A stretch of DNA of 64,000 nucleotides from Chloranthus sessilifolius (lineage: Eukaryota > Streptophyta > Magnoliopsida > Chloranthales > Chloranthaceae): NCBI GenBank assembly GCA_021018995.1, contig CM037586.1:6050328-6114327 (forward strand). Direction: 5' to 3'. A model generated the notes under the pieces. That model was not told where the DNA came from. It ran no database searches and saw only the letters and a list, made by a program, of their open reading frames with translations. The stretch's first letter is position 1, and every line of letters starts with the position of its first letter. A program made the translations under genes and the position numbers. Below, one piece after another: positions 1 to 10,860 of the stretch.

Positions 1-85
1 AAACACTCCTTTTCTATTTATTCCAAACTCCCTGATCCTTGCATCCATCCTTTCTCCATCACCCCCTCCTTCTCTTATTTCATCA

Positions 86-646
86 ATGGCCGACAGAACT
101 TATTTTACAAGGTCCACCCTCAGGAAGATGGAAGAACCAGCAAGGAAACGAGAACGAATTTCAGGTACACACCCTCCGTTGGATGTCACCAACATTAATG
201 TGGTCGATCTAGACCCCATCCCTATTCAATTGTGGGAAGAGCCAGCACGTAAAAGAATGAATCGTTCCGTCAAATGTACCCCATCCTTCTCCACCGATAT
301 TGAGATGATTGATTTGGATGCGTTTCCGTCACCGACCCTTATCCCAAATTCTCCATCACCCATTCCTTCCATTTCATCTCTACCACCACCTACTCCATTG
401 GCTGCATTCATCCCTAAATCAATCCCCAAGGAGGTTATTGATCTCATTCCAACTGAGACTTGGGCGAAATTGTATCCGTCTCCACCACTTCAAGATCTAC
501 CCTCGAGTAGTACGCCCAATCCTTCATCCCCACAACCGCCGGATGTGATTCCTAATTCCTTCAATCCGCGGAGGATCACCACTGTAATGTGGGATTTCGC
601 GTTTCCAAAGCCGAAGCCAAGTGAGGGGACCGATGCGGATGTTTGA
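86..646 (+). CDS. Proline-rich 186-aa ORF inside gypsy element, function unknown
   Basis: An uninterrupted 186-codon frame lies between the unseen pol genes and the 3' LTR. The product is rich in Pro and Ser. It contains a near-duplicated block: WEEPARKR at about residues 50-57 echoes MEEPARKR at 15-22, and each is followed by a VDLDP- or IDLDA-like acidic stretch. I see no signal peptide, transmembrane segment, zinc knuckle or known enzyme motif. Its position matches that of the extra 3' ORFs in Tat/Athila elements, but it does not look like an envelope protein. It is probably an element-encoded accessory ORF. Chance survival in old DNA is possible, but a 561-bp open frame in AT-rich sequence makes coding use more likely. 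Translation is not proven. Confidence 0.5.
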   Translation: MADRTYFTRSTLRKMEEPARKRERISGTHPPLDVTNINVVDLDPIPIQLWEEPARKRMNRSVKCTPSFSTDIEMIDLDAFPSPTLIPNSPSPIPSISSLPPPTPLAAFIPKSIPKEVIDLIPTETWAKLYPSPPLQDLPSSSTPNPSSPQPPDVIPNSFNPRRITTVMWDFAFPKPKPSEGTDADV

Positions 647-1034
647 GTGTCGCAATCAAAAAGTTTTTAGGATGTTCTACGAAGTTTAGGATATTTTAGG
701 AAGTTTAGGATATTTTAGGAAGTTTAGGATTAAATTTTTAGCGGTTTATTTTCTGTTCCTAGGTAGCTTTAGGATTTCCCTTTTTCTGAATTGAATAAGT
801 GTAATTTCTACTACTTTTCTTCTTTTAATTTTATTTCAATTTCACTTATGCGTCTCACTTCCTTTGCCTGTTTGGTCTTTGAGTATTTTCATTGCAGGTT
901 TGGGGGGTGCCCCCGTTAATTTTGGTCCAATGAGGACATTGTACAGATTAGGTTTGGGGGTGTAGTCTCTCTTATAATTTTAAAAAAAAATTAAAAAAAA
1001 TAAAAAACAAAAAAAACAAAAATAAATCGGATTT

Positions 1035-1116
1035 GGTCGATCGATCGACCCTTCTTGGTCAATCGATCGACCCTTCTTGGTCGATCAATCGACCCCTCAT
1101 GGTCGATCGATCGACT
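1035..1116. repeat. Four 16-bp palindromes spaced exactly 22 bp
   Basis: GGTCGATCGATCGACC or a one-base variant starts at 1035, 1057, 1079 and 1101, with 6-bp spacers (cttctt, cttctt, cctcat). The perfect copy is fully self-complementary. The array lies in the internal 3' region of the gypsy element and recurs inside its LTR at 3265-3380. Confidence 0.9.
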
Positions 1117-1643
1117 GAGCACAGTGATGGTTTATGTAGAATTTACAAATTGATAATTTATGCGATCTAAAACGAATATTAAATGCAATTTTGTTTCATT
1201 GTTCTTAGGAGAGAATAGCTAAGGTGAAATTGAAATATAAATCTTAAACCTGCTCTTGAGGAGTTTTTGATGTTTGATTTAGTTCAAAGAGTTTAAATCA
1301 TGAAAATTTATCAAAATTGTGAACTGTAAGGATTTTAGTGGAGATTAAAATCCGGTGAGCTTTAGCGCCAATTTTCCGTCCTTGATGAGTGCTTAAACAA
1401 ACTCGAAGTTATCTTTAAATACAAATTACTCTTGCATGATCTCATACATTTTAGTTTGACTTGTGACTTTGCATGACATTAAATTCATATTATTGTGCTA
1501 GAACGTATCATATGTTTGCTCAAGACAAATAGGCAGAGTTACCATCTTTTGAGGACGTGATTGAAGGCTATCTTTGGCTCGTTTGTGCTTAAAATACCTC
1601 ACCTCATATAAACTTATCCTTCTAGTACCCCTTTGAGCTTATT

Positions 1644-1658
1644 AAAAAAAAAAAAAAA

Positions 1659-1696
<38 letters not shown>
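1644..1696. repeat. Poly(A) run followed by (AT)n microsatellite
   Basis: A run of 19 A is followed by about 33 bp of alternating AT. Further purine-rich A tracts follow at 1888-1920 and 1987-2012. Confidence 0.95.
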
Positions 1697-1704
<8 letters not shown>

Positions 1705-2864
1705 TTGCCTTTATATATTCTTTGATAGGCCACGTTAACCTTTACCCCTTCACCATTTCTGAAAACTCAACCTTACCCTTCTTATTTCTGAGAAATTAGA
1801 AACGACGGATGAGAGTGAGCAAAAAGAGAGTAAGTGAGAGATACCGAGTTGTGGTATTTACTGAGAGTATATGACAAAAATATTAAAATAAAAAAAAAAA
1901 GAGAAAAAAAAAAAAAAAGTTGAAAAAGAATGAAAAATATGAGGTGCTGTAAGAAGATGAAATTCAAAAGAAGATAAATGAGTGAGAAAAAGAAAAAAAA
2001 AAAAAAAAAAAAGAGAAGAAAATAGTAAGAGATTACGAAAAAAATAAAAAAGGGGGAGAGAAGAGAAATAGATGAGTCAAAAGTCAGTTTTCTTTTCCAA
2101 TTTCTCAGAAATTTTGAATCCCAACTTCCATTTCTTTCTTACCCTTACCTGAGCCGCATTATAACCTTATAAAAGACCTTCATGATCCGATCTTGCATTG
2201 CTAACTGCCTGATGGAGAGCAAATATGTGATACTTATGGAACTTGATATGACATGCTTAGAATATACAAGTATCTGTTCTTATGAGATTTATCTTTGTTC
2301 ATTGATTGCATCGTGTTTCATTTTTCATGTGAGACCTTTTTGCTTGCTTTGTATTGATCTCTCACATGTGTGCGAAAACTTACCCATCATCAGAGTGATT
2401 TTAGTTTGAGAAGTACACCTATTGTGAGGTTTGAATCAAAGCATAAATCTATACAGTTCACAAATAAGATAAATTCTCAAATAAAAATTATTTGATCTAT
2501 TGACCACATTGAAACATCTAAAGATGGACGAAAAATTTATCTGTAAATTGAAGTATTAGTTTAGCTTAACTAAGCATCAATGGAAATGACATGGCATGCA
2601 TAGTACTTGTAGAAGAAATGCATAATGAGATCAATTAATAAATTCCACATAAATCAATGCCTTGAAGTTTGTGGGTAACTTCACTGAAAACCCTCAGGAG
2701 ATAAAAATCCTCCACTAAGGATCACCTAGCGGTTTAAAGGCTTGTTGCATATACTAAATGCAATCGTGTTCCCTACGAAAGTGGCATTCTTTATTTTTCT
2801 TAGGTTGTTAGTTTATTTTTCAGTTTTGTTTATCTTCTCCTTTGCTCGAGGACTTGCAAAGTGT

Positions 2865-2877
2865 AGGTTTGGGGGTA
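2865..2877 (+). other. Polypurine tract of gypsy element
   Basis: The tract aggtttgggggta directly precedes the TG start of the LTR. This is the expected plus-strand priming site and it fixes the LTR as the 3' LTR of a plus-oriented element. Confidence 0.8.
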
Positions 2878-3264
2878 TGATGTGCAGTGAAATATGATGA
2901 TATTTCACTCCTAAAAACCTACATTTAGCTACCTGATGAAAGCCATTTAACATGTTTTATATAGCTTTAGTGATTTATAGGCCTGGAGATGTGTTGAGCA
3001 TGAAATAACCCAAAAGTTCATAATATAACGTCAAATTCGTGCTACTTTGGATCATGCGAAACTTATTCCTAATTGGAGCTCAATTTGACCCTTCAAGACA
3101 TCATATTCAGAAAATTGTTAAAACACAAACATTGTAGAGGTCGTCGCCAGCTTTCCAACGCCATAAGAATCGCCTCAATTCGACTTCGAAATAGAAAGTT
3201 ATGGCCGAACTACCGAGGCAGTGTCTGAATGCAAAGTGTAGCGGGAGTTCACGAAAATCTAGGA

Positions 3265-3380
3265 GGTCGATTGATCGACCCTTTTTGGTCGATCGATCGA
3301 CCTGATCCGGAAGATTTGGAATTTTTTAACAGAATCTGATATGGTCGATCGATCGACCCTCTTTGGTCGATCGATCGACC
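3265..3380. repeat. Two pairs of GGTCGATCGATCGACC palindromes in the LTR
   Basis: Copies start at 3265 (one mismatch), 3287, 3343 and 3365. Within each pair the period is 22 bp, the same as in the internal array at 1035-1116. They lie about 390-500 bp into the LTR, in U3. Confidence 0.9.
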
Positions 3381-4130
3381 AAATTTGAATTTGAGTTCGG
3401 ATTTTGTTTGGCCACGAGAATCTTGGTACTCTTTTCACGGAATAAAATCTTGGAGGAAAAAGTGGCTTCTGTTTTGGCAATTAAGGAAAAAGATATTCTT
3501 AAAGATATATTCATTCGGGGAGTCCTTGGGAGGATAATTCTAATTCTTTATTTTTTCTGCATTCTTCTTTTGAGAAAGTTCTGTTTTTTAGAGAGTTTTC
3601 ATTTTTCTGTATTTTTTTATTTTTTAGTTTTTCTACGTTTCAAAGTGTAAGGGCATTGAGTCCCATTTTCTTGAACTACCTTTTTATTATTCATTTTGAG
3701 AAGGAAGATAAGTCTTAATTTTCTGATTTTGATCCACTTTCAAAAAAGAGGTGTACGTACTTTGGATTAAAGCTTTTGTAAATTTTTGTGGATAATTTTT
3801 TACGGTATTTTAATGACATTTTCAACTTCTGCATTTATTTTATTGCTTATTTCAGTTATGTGTAGCTAGTTTCATTAAGGATGGGGATCTAATGAACCCC
3901 ATTCGAGGTATTCATTTATATTAATATAAATCTGTGATTGAGAAGTCAGATGCTTTTTAAGACCCTAATATTCATTGAAAATGGTGAAATCATTATTTCA
4001 GTCTGAGATCTAGGAGCTAATCATGCCCTATGATTTCAGATCTGCAATAATGATTTTATCCTAATTATCACCCATCTCGGGGTGAAGTTTTACCATCATC
4101 TGAGGTGTGAGTGTTAATCATATACTCATG

Positions 4131-4310
4131 GGGTGTTAATCATACATCTTCTTGATCTCGGATTGATAGTATGACTTTATCCCAGTGGTGAGTTCCAATC
4201 ACGATCTGAGGTATGGAGTGTTAATCATACATCTCCTTGATCTCGGATTGATAGTATGACTTTATCCTAGTAGTGAGTTCCAATCACGATCTGAGGTGTG
4301 GGTGTTAATC
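4131..4310 (+). repeat. 85-bp tandem duplication inside the gypsy LTR
   Basis: Two adjacent units begin with tgttaatcatacatct at 4134 and 4219 and run through cggattgatagtatgacttt and gagttccaatcacgatctg. A third, partial unit follows with a diverged end. Confidence 0.85.
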
Positions 4311-4727
4311 ATACACCCATGGGGTATTAATCATACATCTCCGTGATCTCAGATCTATATTTTAGAACTCACGTGTGTATAGGACAGTTCTTCTTTTGAG
4401 ATATCTGTTAAAGATCTCACATCTCAATCCACATATTGGTATTCTGTAAATGATAAACCTACGATGGGAGAATTTAGCATCTCAATCCTTATCTTTCATT
4501 AATTGTTTAAATCTCTTAGATTTCGTTAGTATTTATCTGTTTTATCAAAAGTTTCCAGAATTCTAGGTTGTTAGTTACTATTTAAGATCTGTGGAAATTC
4601 TTTTAGGTAATTGATATTTCTGTTTTTATATTTTCTAACCAATCCTTGTGGGAACGATCTCGTACTTTGCACCCACTGACTACATCACGATTCGTATACT
4701 TGCGAGTACAAATTTTAGAACACATCA

Positions 4728-6749
4728 ACTTCTGTTCAATATATGAATGCTCCAATTAACTGCTTCAGGCCAGAAACTTTTTTGAATGCCACTTGTTGTT
4801 AAAAGACTTCGTACCATATTCATAATAATGCGATTTTTTCTCTCGCATACGCCATTCTGTTGGGGTGTATAAGCTGCTGTAAGATGCCTCTTGATTCCAT
4901 GGTTCTCACAAAAAATTACAAATTCATGTGAGTTATATTCTCCATCACGATCAGTACGAAAAACTTTTATTTGGTTGCCAACTTCTTTTTTAACAAATGC
5001 TTTATATCTTTTAAAAGCTACAAAGGCTTCAGATTTTTCTTACAAAAAATAGGCCCATATCTTGCGACTATAATCATCAATGAAAGTAATTATATATCTT
5101 TTACCTCCATTAGAATGTGGCGTTATTAGCCCACAAATATCGGAATGAACGAGCTCCAATGCTTTCTTCGCTCTCCAAGATTGTCCTTGTGGGAATTGAG
5201 TACGGTGTTGTTTGCTAACAACACATTCTTCACAAACTTGCGAAGAAGCTGTAATTTGAGGAAGTCCCGTCACTATGTTCTTTTGTTGTAGTGTTTTTAG
5301 TCCGCCAAAATTCAGATGCCCATAGCGAAAATGCCATAGCCATGCCTCATCTTTTAATTTTGCAGAGAAACACGAATGAGCGATGTTGTGGAGATAAAGT
5401 GGGAACATACGATTCGCCGTCATGTGAACTTGAGCAATTAAGCCCAACTTTGCATCTTTAATCTGACATACTCCATTTTTTATAGAGATCTTCTATCCCT
5501 TTTCTTGTAACTGACCCACACTAAGCAAGTTGGTCTTTAAATCCGGCACAAAAAAAATATTAGCGATAGTGTGGGTGGAATTTTCTTTGGTTTGGATTGT
5601 TACCTTTCCTTTTCTCATAACTAAAATTGTAGAGTTGTCACCAAACTTAACAGAGCTGCGAAATGATTCATCCATGTCAGAAAATACATCCTTCTCTCCA
5701 CACATGTGATTGCTACAACCAGTGTCTAAATACCATATGTTTTGTTGAGATTCTTCCTTCACGTGACACAGCATCAACAGAGACACATCTTCTTCCTTTT
5801 CTGCAAAGTTAGTTTGATCTCCACTATGTTTGTTCAAATCAGTTTGACATTCTGATTTATAATGGTCATACCTGTGACATCTGAAACATTCAACATTTGG
5901 CTTGTCTGCTGACTTTGATCTATAAGTTGTTGAGTAGTGGCCTCCACGTCCTCTGCCTCTTCCTTGAAATTGACTTTCTTGATGATGGTGATTTTATTGT
6001 TGGTTCCCACGATCATTGTTGTATCTGCCTCCTCTATCTCGACCTCTACCTCTTCCTCGTCCTCTATCAGCTCTACTAGGTGTAGAGTGATTTTCTGAAA
6101 TGGCCTTCAATGCTTGTTCTTCTTTTTTCGTCTGATTAAGTTTTTGCTCATGAACCAACAAAGAACTTTGTAATTCATCAATTGATAGTAAACCAACATC
6201 ATTAGCTTCTTCTATAGCACAGGCAGCAAAATTAAATTTTGGTGTCAAGGATCGAAGAATCTTCTCAACAATGAGAACATCCTCTGTCTTGTTGCCATGG
6301 ATCCGCATCTTGTTAACGATTGTCATCGTTCTTGAAAAATAGTTTGTAACTAATTCTCCTGACTTCATTCGAAGTATTTCGAACTCCGAACGAAGTGCTT
6401 GAAGTTGTTGCCTTTTAGCCCTCGCCGTACCTTGGTACTTCTTCTTCATGGAGTCCCAAATATGCTTAGTCGTGTCTTTGCAAAGAATGGTTTCCAAGAT
6501 TGAACGATCAATTGCATGGAAGAGATAATTCTTTGCTTTAAGATCTTTTAACTTCAGTCCTTCGAGCTCTGTCTTTTGCGCATCTGTCAGCACAACACCT
6601 TCTGCTGGTTCTGCTACTCCAGAAACAACAACCGTCCAATATTCTTTGGACCTCAAGAAGTTCTCCATGAGCATGCTCCAATGGTCATAGTGACCATCAA
6701 AGCGTGGAACGGCTGGCTGTACAAAACTTTCGGAAACCATCAATTTCAC
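4728..6749 (-). pseudogene. Copia gag-protease-integrase, broken
   Basis: Gag starts at 6749 (MKLMVSESF..., with the FDGHYDHW motif of copia gag) and runs to about 5994. A frame shift leads to a CX2CX4HX4C zinc knuckle (CFRCHRYDHYKSEC) at about 5839-5890. Protease is seen as WYLDTGCSNHM (DTG active site) at about 5715-5740. The GAG-pre-integrase segment HFRYGHLNFGGL and integrase follow: FIDDYSRK, FRTDRDGEY and NGVCERKNR carry the D, D, E catalytic residues (last one near 4840). An in-frame stop lies at about 5038 just after WAYFL, where homologues read through. The retroviral-type enzymes once acted in virus-like particles and on integrating cDNA. Now a nonfunctional relic, further cut by the gypsy insertion at 4728. 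Confidence 0.85.
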
Positions 6750-6777
6750 TTTTTCTCTCCTCGAAACTCAAACTTGG

Positions 6778-6792
6778 CTCTGATACCACTAA
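6778..6792 (-). other. Primer binding site (initiator Met tRNA type)
   Basis: On the minus strand this reads tggtatcagagc just after the 5' LTR, the usual copia priming site complementary to the 3' end of initiator Met tRNA. Confidence 0.85.
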
Positions 6793-6794
6793 TA

Positions 6795-7110
6795 GAAGGA
6801 GAGAAAAGATGAAACTAAATAAATGAAGAAGCAAACTTTCTATTCAATTCACTTGCATAAAACACATACAAGATGATCCTTATATAGACTTAAACATAAC
6901 TACCATACACTTAGCACTTACCCACTATTCTACCCACAATCTTAGTAACTACCCACATTTAGCACTTACTCACAATTATACCCACAATCTTAGTAACTAC
7001 CCACATTTAACACTTACCCACTACTATACCCACAATCTTAATAACTACCCACATTTAGTACTTTCTCACAATTATACCCACAATCTTAGTAACTACCCAC
7101 ATATCCAACA
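6795..7110 (-). repeat. 5' LTR of the copia element, about 316 bp
   Basis: On the minus strand the LTR starts TGTTGGATATGTGGG at 7110, a classic copia start, and ends next to the primer binding site near 6795. The exact 3' end is uncertain by a few bases because no clear CA abuts the primer site. Most of its length is a four-unit tandem repeat (6911-7103). Confidence 0.8.
6911..7103. repeat. Four tandem 48-bp units in the copia LTR
   Basis: Units ending with cttagtaactacccacat and starting ttagcacttac repeat with a 48-bp period. Alternate units share small variants (cccactat versus ctcacaattat), which suggests duplication as a 96-bp dimer. Confidence 0.9.
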
Positions 7111-7318
7111 AGGACGAAGTATACTTCTCTCTCAAAACACCACCAAACCTTTTTATAGTACCTCTGTTGTCGCCCATATAATCTATGTTCGTGTCACCGT
7201 CCGAAAACCACCGAAATCCATTGACTTCTTGAGATCAAATAATGTAAGCTCGTTTTTTACCCCAATCTTCTGCATAATAGATCTCGAAATCATGAACTTA
7301 TCATCTGGCAATCATATA

Positions 7319-7686
7319 GGTTGCGTATGGCATAACACTCTGCTATCCCCAGCTATAGCAGAGTTCACTTGCTTTAATAGGTTCCCATCTTCTTTGCTAA
7401 AATCATGCTACCTGCTTTAACAGGTACCCATTCTCCTTGATAACTTCTTGCATAGCAAGATTTTATACAAGATTTACCTGTTCAGTAGTTTTATCCTCCT
7501 CTCTACTCACTCCTTGACAGAGCCAGTTTTATTTGCTCTAGTAGGGAGTTAGTAAAGAGCAGGGAGGTTGCTGTTACAGCAGGTAAATCCTTCTTTGCAG
7601 GGAGTTAGAAAAGAAAATGAGAGCCAACTAAAGCAGGTGAACTCCGCTGTGGCGGGGGCTAACAAAGAGTTATGCCATACGCAACC
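7319..7686. mobile_element. Tourist-like MITE (PIF/Harbinger type), copy 1
   Basis: Terminal inverted repeats GGTTGCGTATGGCATAAC and GTTATGCCATACGCAACC are perfectly complementary, flanked by ATA on both sides (3-bp TSD). Internal sequence is rich in ctctgctxgag and aaagcagg words shared with the copies at 21689, 41118, 42947 and 43303. No coding capacity. Confidence 0.85.
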
Positions 7687-8118
7687 ATATTATTTCCCAA
7701 AAAGATGGCACGAAAATCACATTTGAGTGTGATGTATGCCATGTAATTTTATGGCCATACTTTTGGGATTTGTGCCATGTGAAATCCAAAGCTGTCTTTT
7801 TTATGGTACCCATATGCTCTCCAAATCCTTGGTGTGTAAGACGATGTGCATCATCTGATCTCAAGCAGTCAGTCATTGTTTTTCAGTGGGCTTCGAACAT
7901 AAGCATGAACAAAGATCTCATAGGCGTGAACAAAAGTAGCATAGGCACGAAGAGAAATCATGTAGGCACGAACAAAGGTATCCTTTCTTTATATAAACAA
8001 TTTATTATTATTATTTGCAATTATATTCAACTGCCAGTCAAAAAGAACGGTTTAAGAGGCCATTGGATAAGTGGTCATTAATCCATTAATTAGCATTTAA
8101 GTGAGGTTGTGTTTCACT
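7687..8118. other. Old repeat sequence, no gene seen
   Basis: 7200-7318 and 7687-7900 look like two halves of an older dispersed repeat split by the MITE; a related stretch occurs at 42020-42150 (cataatagatctcgaaatcatga versus a near match). A short run of tandem 'aggc(g/a)(c/t)gaac' units lies at 7920-7980. No coding evidence. Confidence 0.4.
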
Positions 8119-8305
8119 CGAAGTATCAATTATCCGCCGATACCGATACGTATCAATTTTTCGGCAAATTGATACGTATCTAACTCATATCGGTATCGAC
8201 TGATACGTCTCCAGATCGGCTGATACGTACATTTTTTTTTTTGAAATAGGCCGATACATATCGATCCTCCAAGGACCGATACCTGCTACTTATTTTGTTA
8301 CCTTG
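8119..8305. mobile_element. hAT-like foldback MITE with CGATACGTATCG words
   Basis: Termini CGAAGTATCAA and TTGTTACCTTG, flanked by GTTTCACT and GTTTCATT (7 of 8 bases identical, 8-bp TSD). Inside are several self-complementary gatacgtatc words and a hairpin atcgatcct/aggaccgat. Same family as 27730, 32028, 32867, 36161 and 50717. Confidence 0.75.
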
Positions 8306-9024
8306 GTTTCATTAACACTAACTTCAAATGTCCACCCAATTAGATAAGGGTCGGTAACTCCATTAATTTGTATATGATGCTACTTTTCATCAACATATTT
8401 AAAAAATGACAGACAAATATATTTAATCTCGCATGGATTGGCAGTCCATAAAATTTGAGTAATATCCTAATACGAAACACATACCGATGATTGAATAATA
8501 TTTATACAATCGTAGTACAACCACCCGATAAACCGATTTTGACCTGTTCTGAGATCAACATAAAACATAGAAGTAAGAGTTTCTTTGAAAAAATTCAAGA
8601 ATCTAAATAACTTAAAAACGCATCCCGAACAAGTCACAAATTTGAGTTAATCAGAAATTAATAGGGTTATGAGCTTTTCCGTTTCTTGAGGAAAAGCTAA
8701 GAAACACATTAACGAGGCCTAAGTGTGTCCAAATGTGTTCCAGGAGATCTCTTTTTATTGATTTCAAGTGATTTTTCTATGACTGATATTTTCAATAAAA
8801 ATATTTTGGATGGTTCAGATCACTCAAAAGATCTCAATCAAACATTTATCCAAAGTTGCAATCTTTGTAAACGGCCATGAAGAGTTTAATTCAAGCTGTC
8901 ACTAATATTTTCATGATGGTCAATAATCGATCAATTCTCAAATAGCCACTACAATGGCAATGATGATCAACAGTTGATCAATCCATTTGACTCATTAGAA
9001 CCGATTCGACTTATTTCTTATTTA
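8306..9024. other. Intergenic, no gene seen
   Basis: AT-rich sequence without open frames of note. I recognise no repeat family in it. Confidence 0.5.
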
Positions 9025-9384
9025 GGCCTTGTTTGATAACTTAGAAATGTAATTTCATAGTAAAAATGAAATTTAATTTCTAATTGTTGTTGTTTGATAG
9101 TTATTTAAAGAGATGGAAATGAAATTACGTCGTCCCGCATGGAAATTGAATTTCCATACACCAAATCATTTTAGGAGGAAATCATTTCAACCTTTTAAGT
9201 GGCTGAAATTGAGTTTCCTATTAACAAAATAATAACTTTTTGTCCTTGCAAATCTAAAGTTACTTGTAAAAAACTTAAAAACAAAAAAATTATTTTTTGT
9301 CTATTAAAAAGTAACTTCAATTTCTATGATCATCATACCAGCATGATCACTATGACCACCACATTATCTAGATCATGCTCTTTT

Positions 9385-10575
9385 CAGATAATATTTGACT
9401 TTGGTCAAAGGTTGAATTTTAATCAAACTTTAATTGGATTTATAAGCTATATAAAGTTTTGACTTTTGATCAAATTTTGACTACTGAAAGATGATAATAA
9501 GTTGTAAGTAAGTAATATATTATCAAATTTTTAGGGGTCAAAGGTTGACTTAAGGTCAAACTTTGACTTTTAATTAAAATTTATTTCTTATTAAACTTAT
9601 ACTCTAATAATTTGATGGCGAAAAAAGGATACTACCGTTTTGATGTATAATTTGATACTAGATTCTCAATTTTATTTGTCAATAGTTTAACTTTTAGTCA
9701 AACTTTGACTTTTAATCAAACTTTGACTTTTACACAAATTTTATTTTTAGTCAAACTCGAAACCTGCTTATAGATAGTCTACTACTATATAAATTTATAT
9801 TGTATCAGTACAATTTTTTCTTGGTCAAAGTTCGATTTTCGATAAAATATTATAAATTTGTATTTGTGAAATATTATAATTAAAAATATCTATTATTATT
9901 TTAATTTATAATTTGAAAATACATTGCCTCATTTTTATTGGTCAAAGTTTGACTTTTAGTCTAAGTTTGACTTTTATTCAAATATTGACTTTAGTCAAAA
10001 GTTGATAAATGTATCTTGACAGTAGATAATGATTATTACTATTGTTATTTATATTTTGGTAATGTAAATTTTAATCAGTCAAAGTTTGATATTTTGTCAA
10101 ACTTTGACTTTTTTAACACAATTTAATTTTTTTGAACTTCTATATACCTAATGAGATTATCATTTTTTTAATTTATTACTTTCTAGTACATTACCAAATT
10201 TTATTTAATTTTTTTTTACATTTGGTCAAAGTTTGACTTTTTAAAAAGTTGATATTTAGTCAAAGTTTTTACTATTGTAACCTAGCGATGGATATGAATA
10301 CTGTTATGTTAATTTGTAGGTTGACGGTAGATTGTCAAATTTTTTATTGGTCAAAGTTTAAAAAATTAGTCAAAGTTTGACTTTTTTTAAAAATTGAATT
10401 TTCTTTTAAGTTTAAAATTTTAATTTTATTTCAATATATAATACATACTAGCATTTTCTATATAACTTTGTACTTTAGTCTTAAAAAATTTTATTAATCA
10501 AAGTTTTACATTTGGTCAACGTTTGACTTTTATTAAAAATGGATATTTAATCAAATTTTGACTAATGTAACCTAA

Positions 10576-10622
<47 letters not shown>

Positions 10623-10860
10623 TATTGTTATATTAATTTACAGTTAGACTTTTATAATTTGGTACATTGCAAAATTTTCATTTGATCAAAGTTTGACTTT
10701 TATAAAAATTTAATTTCATTTCAACATATAAACTTACATTAGATACTAGTATTTATAAGTTTGTTATTTAGCTTTACATATTTTTTTTATCAAAATTTGA
10801 CTTTTTATTTGAGTTTGACTTTTCAAACTCTGACTTATGTAACTTAGTAATAAATAGTGA
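9385..10860. repeat. Array of about twenty degenerate GTCAAAGTTTGAC palindromes
   Basis: Units of the form tttggtcaaagtttgactttt recur irregularly (for example at about 9540, 9560, 9697, 9719, 9941, 10078, 10102, 10223, 10372, 10684). GTCAAAGTTTGAC is a perfect 6+1+6 inverted repeat. An (AT)n run at 10578-10619 interrupts the array. Confidence 0.85.
10578..10619. repeat. (AT)n microsatellite
   Basis: About 42 bp of alternating AT inside the PIF/Harbinger-type element. Confidence 0.95.

Larger units (their letters stand above)
1..2877 (+). mobile_element. Ty3/gypsy (Tat/Athila-like) retrotransposon, 3' internal part
   Basis: This is the 3' internal end of a large gypsy element whose gag-pol lies left of the window. 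It ends in a polypurine tract that directly abuts a TG...CA bounded LTR at 2878. A phrase typical of the 3' region of Tat/Athila elements (a 'gaggacatt' word followed by 'aggtttgggggtg') occurs at 932-962, and a second 'aggtttggggg' precedes the LTR. Apart from the ORF at 86-646 the region is noncoding and AT-rich: 651-1030 and 1117-2865 hold no gene that I can see. The orientation and the lack of a 5' LTR in view mean neither the TSD nor the pol type can be checked here. Lineage is inferred from the long LTR, the TGATGTG/CACATCA termini and the G-rich tract. Confidence 0.8.
2878..4727 (+). repeat. 3' LTR of Tat/Athila-like gypsy element, 1,850 bp
   Basis: The LTR begins TGATGTG and ends CACATCA, a perfect 7-bp terminal inverted repeat, and is preceded by a polypurine tract. 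Right of it (4728) an interrupted minus-strand copia integrase begins, which fixes the boundary independently. It contains two pairs of 16-bp palindromes (3265-3380) and an 85-bp tandem duplication (about 4131-4310). Its 5' partner and the left copy of the TSD lie outside the window; the right TSD should be acttc at 4728-4732. Confidence 0.9.
4728..7110 (-). mobile_element. Ty1/copia element, 5' part, interrupted by the gypsy element
   Basis: Reading on the minus strand from 7110: a 5' LTR, an initiator-Met-type primer binding site, gag, a zinc knuckle, protease and integrase. The integrase is cut off at 4728, where the gypsy LTR begins. The reverse transcriptase, RNase H and 3' LTR should therefore lie on the far side of the gypsy insertion, left of the window. 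The frame carries stops and shifts, so this copy is dead. Confidence 0.9.
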
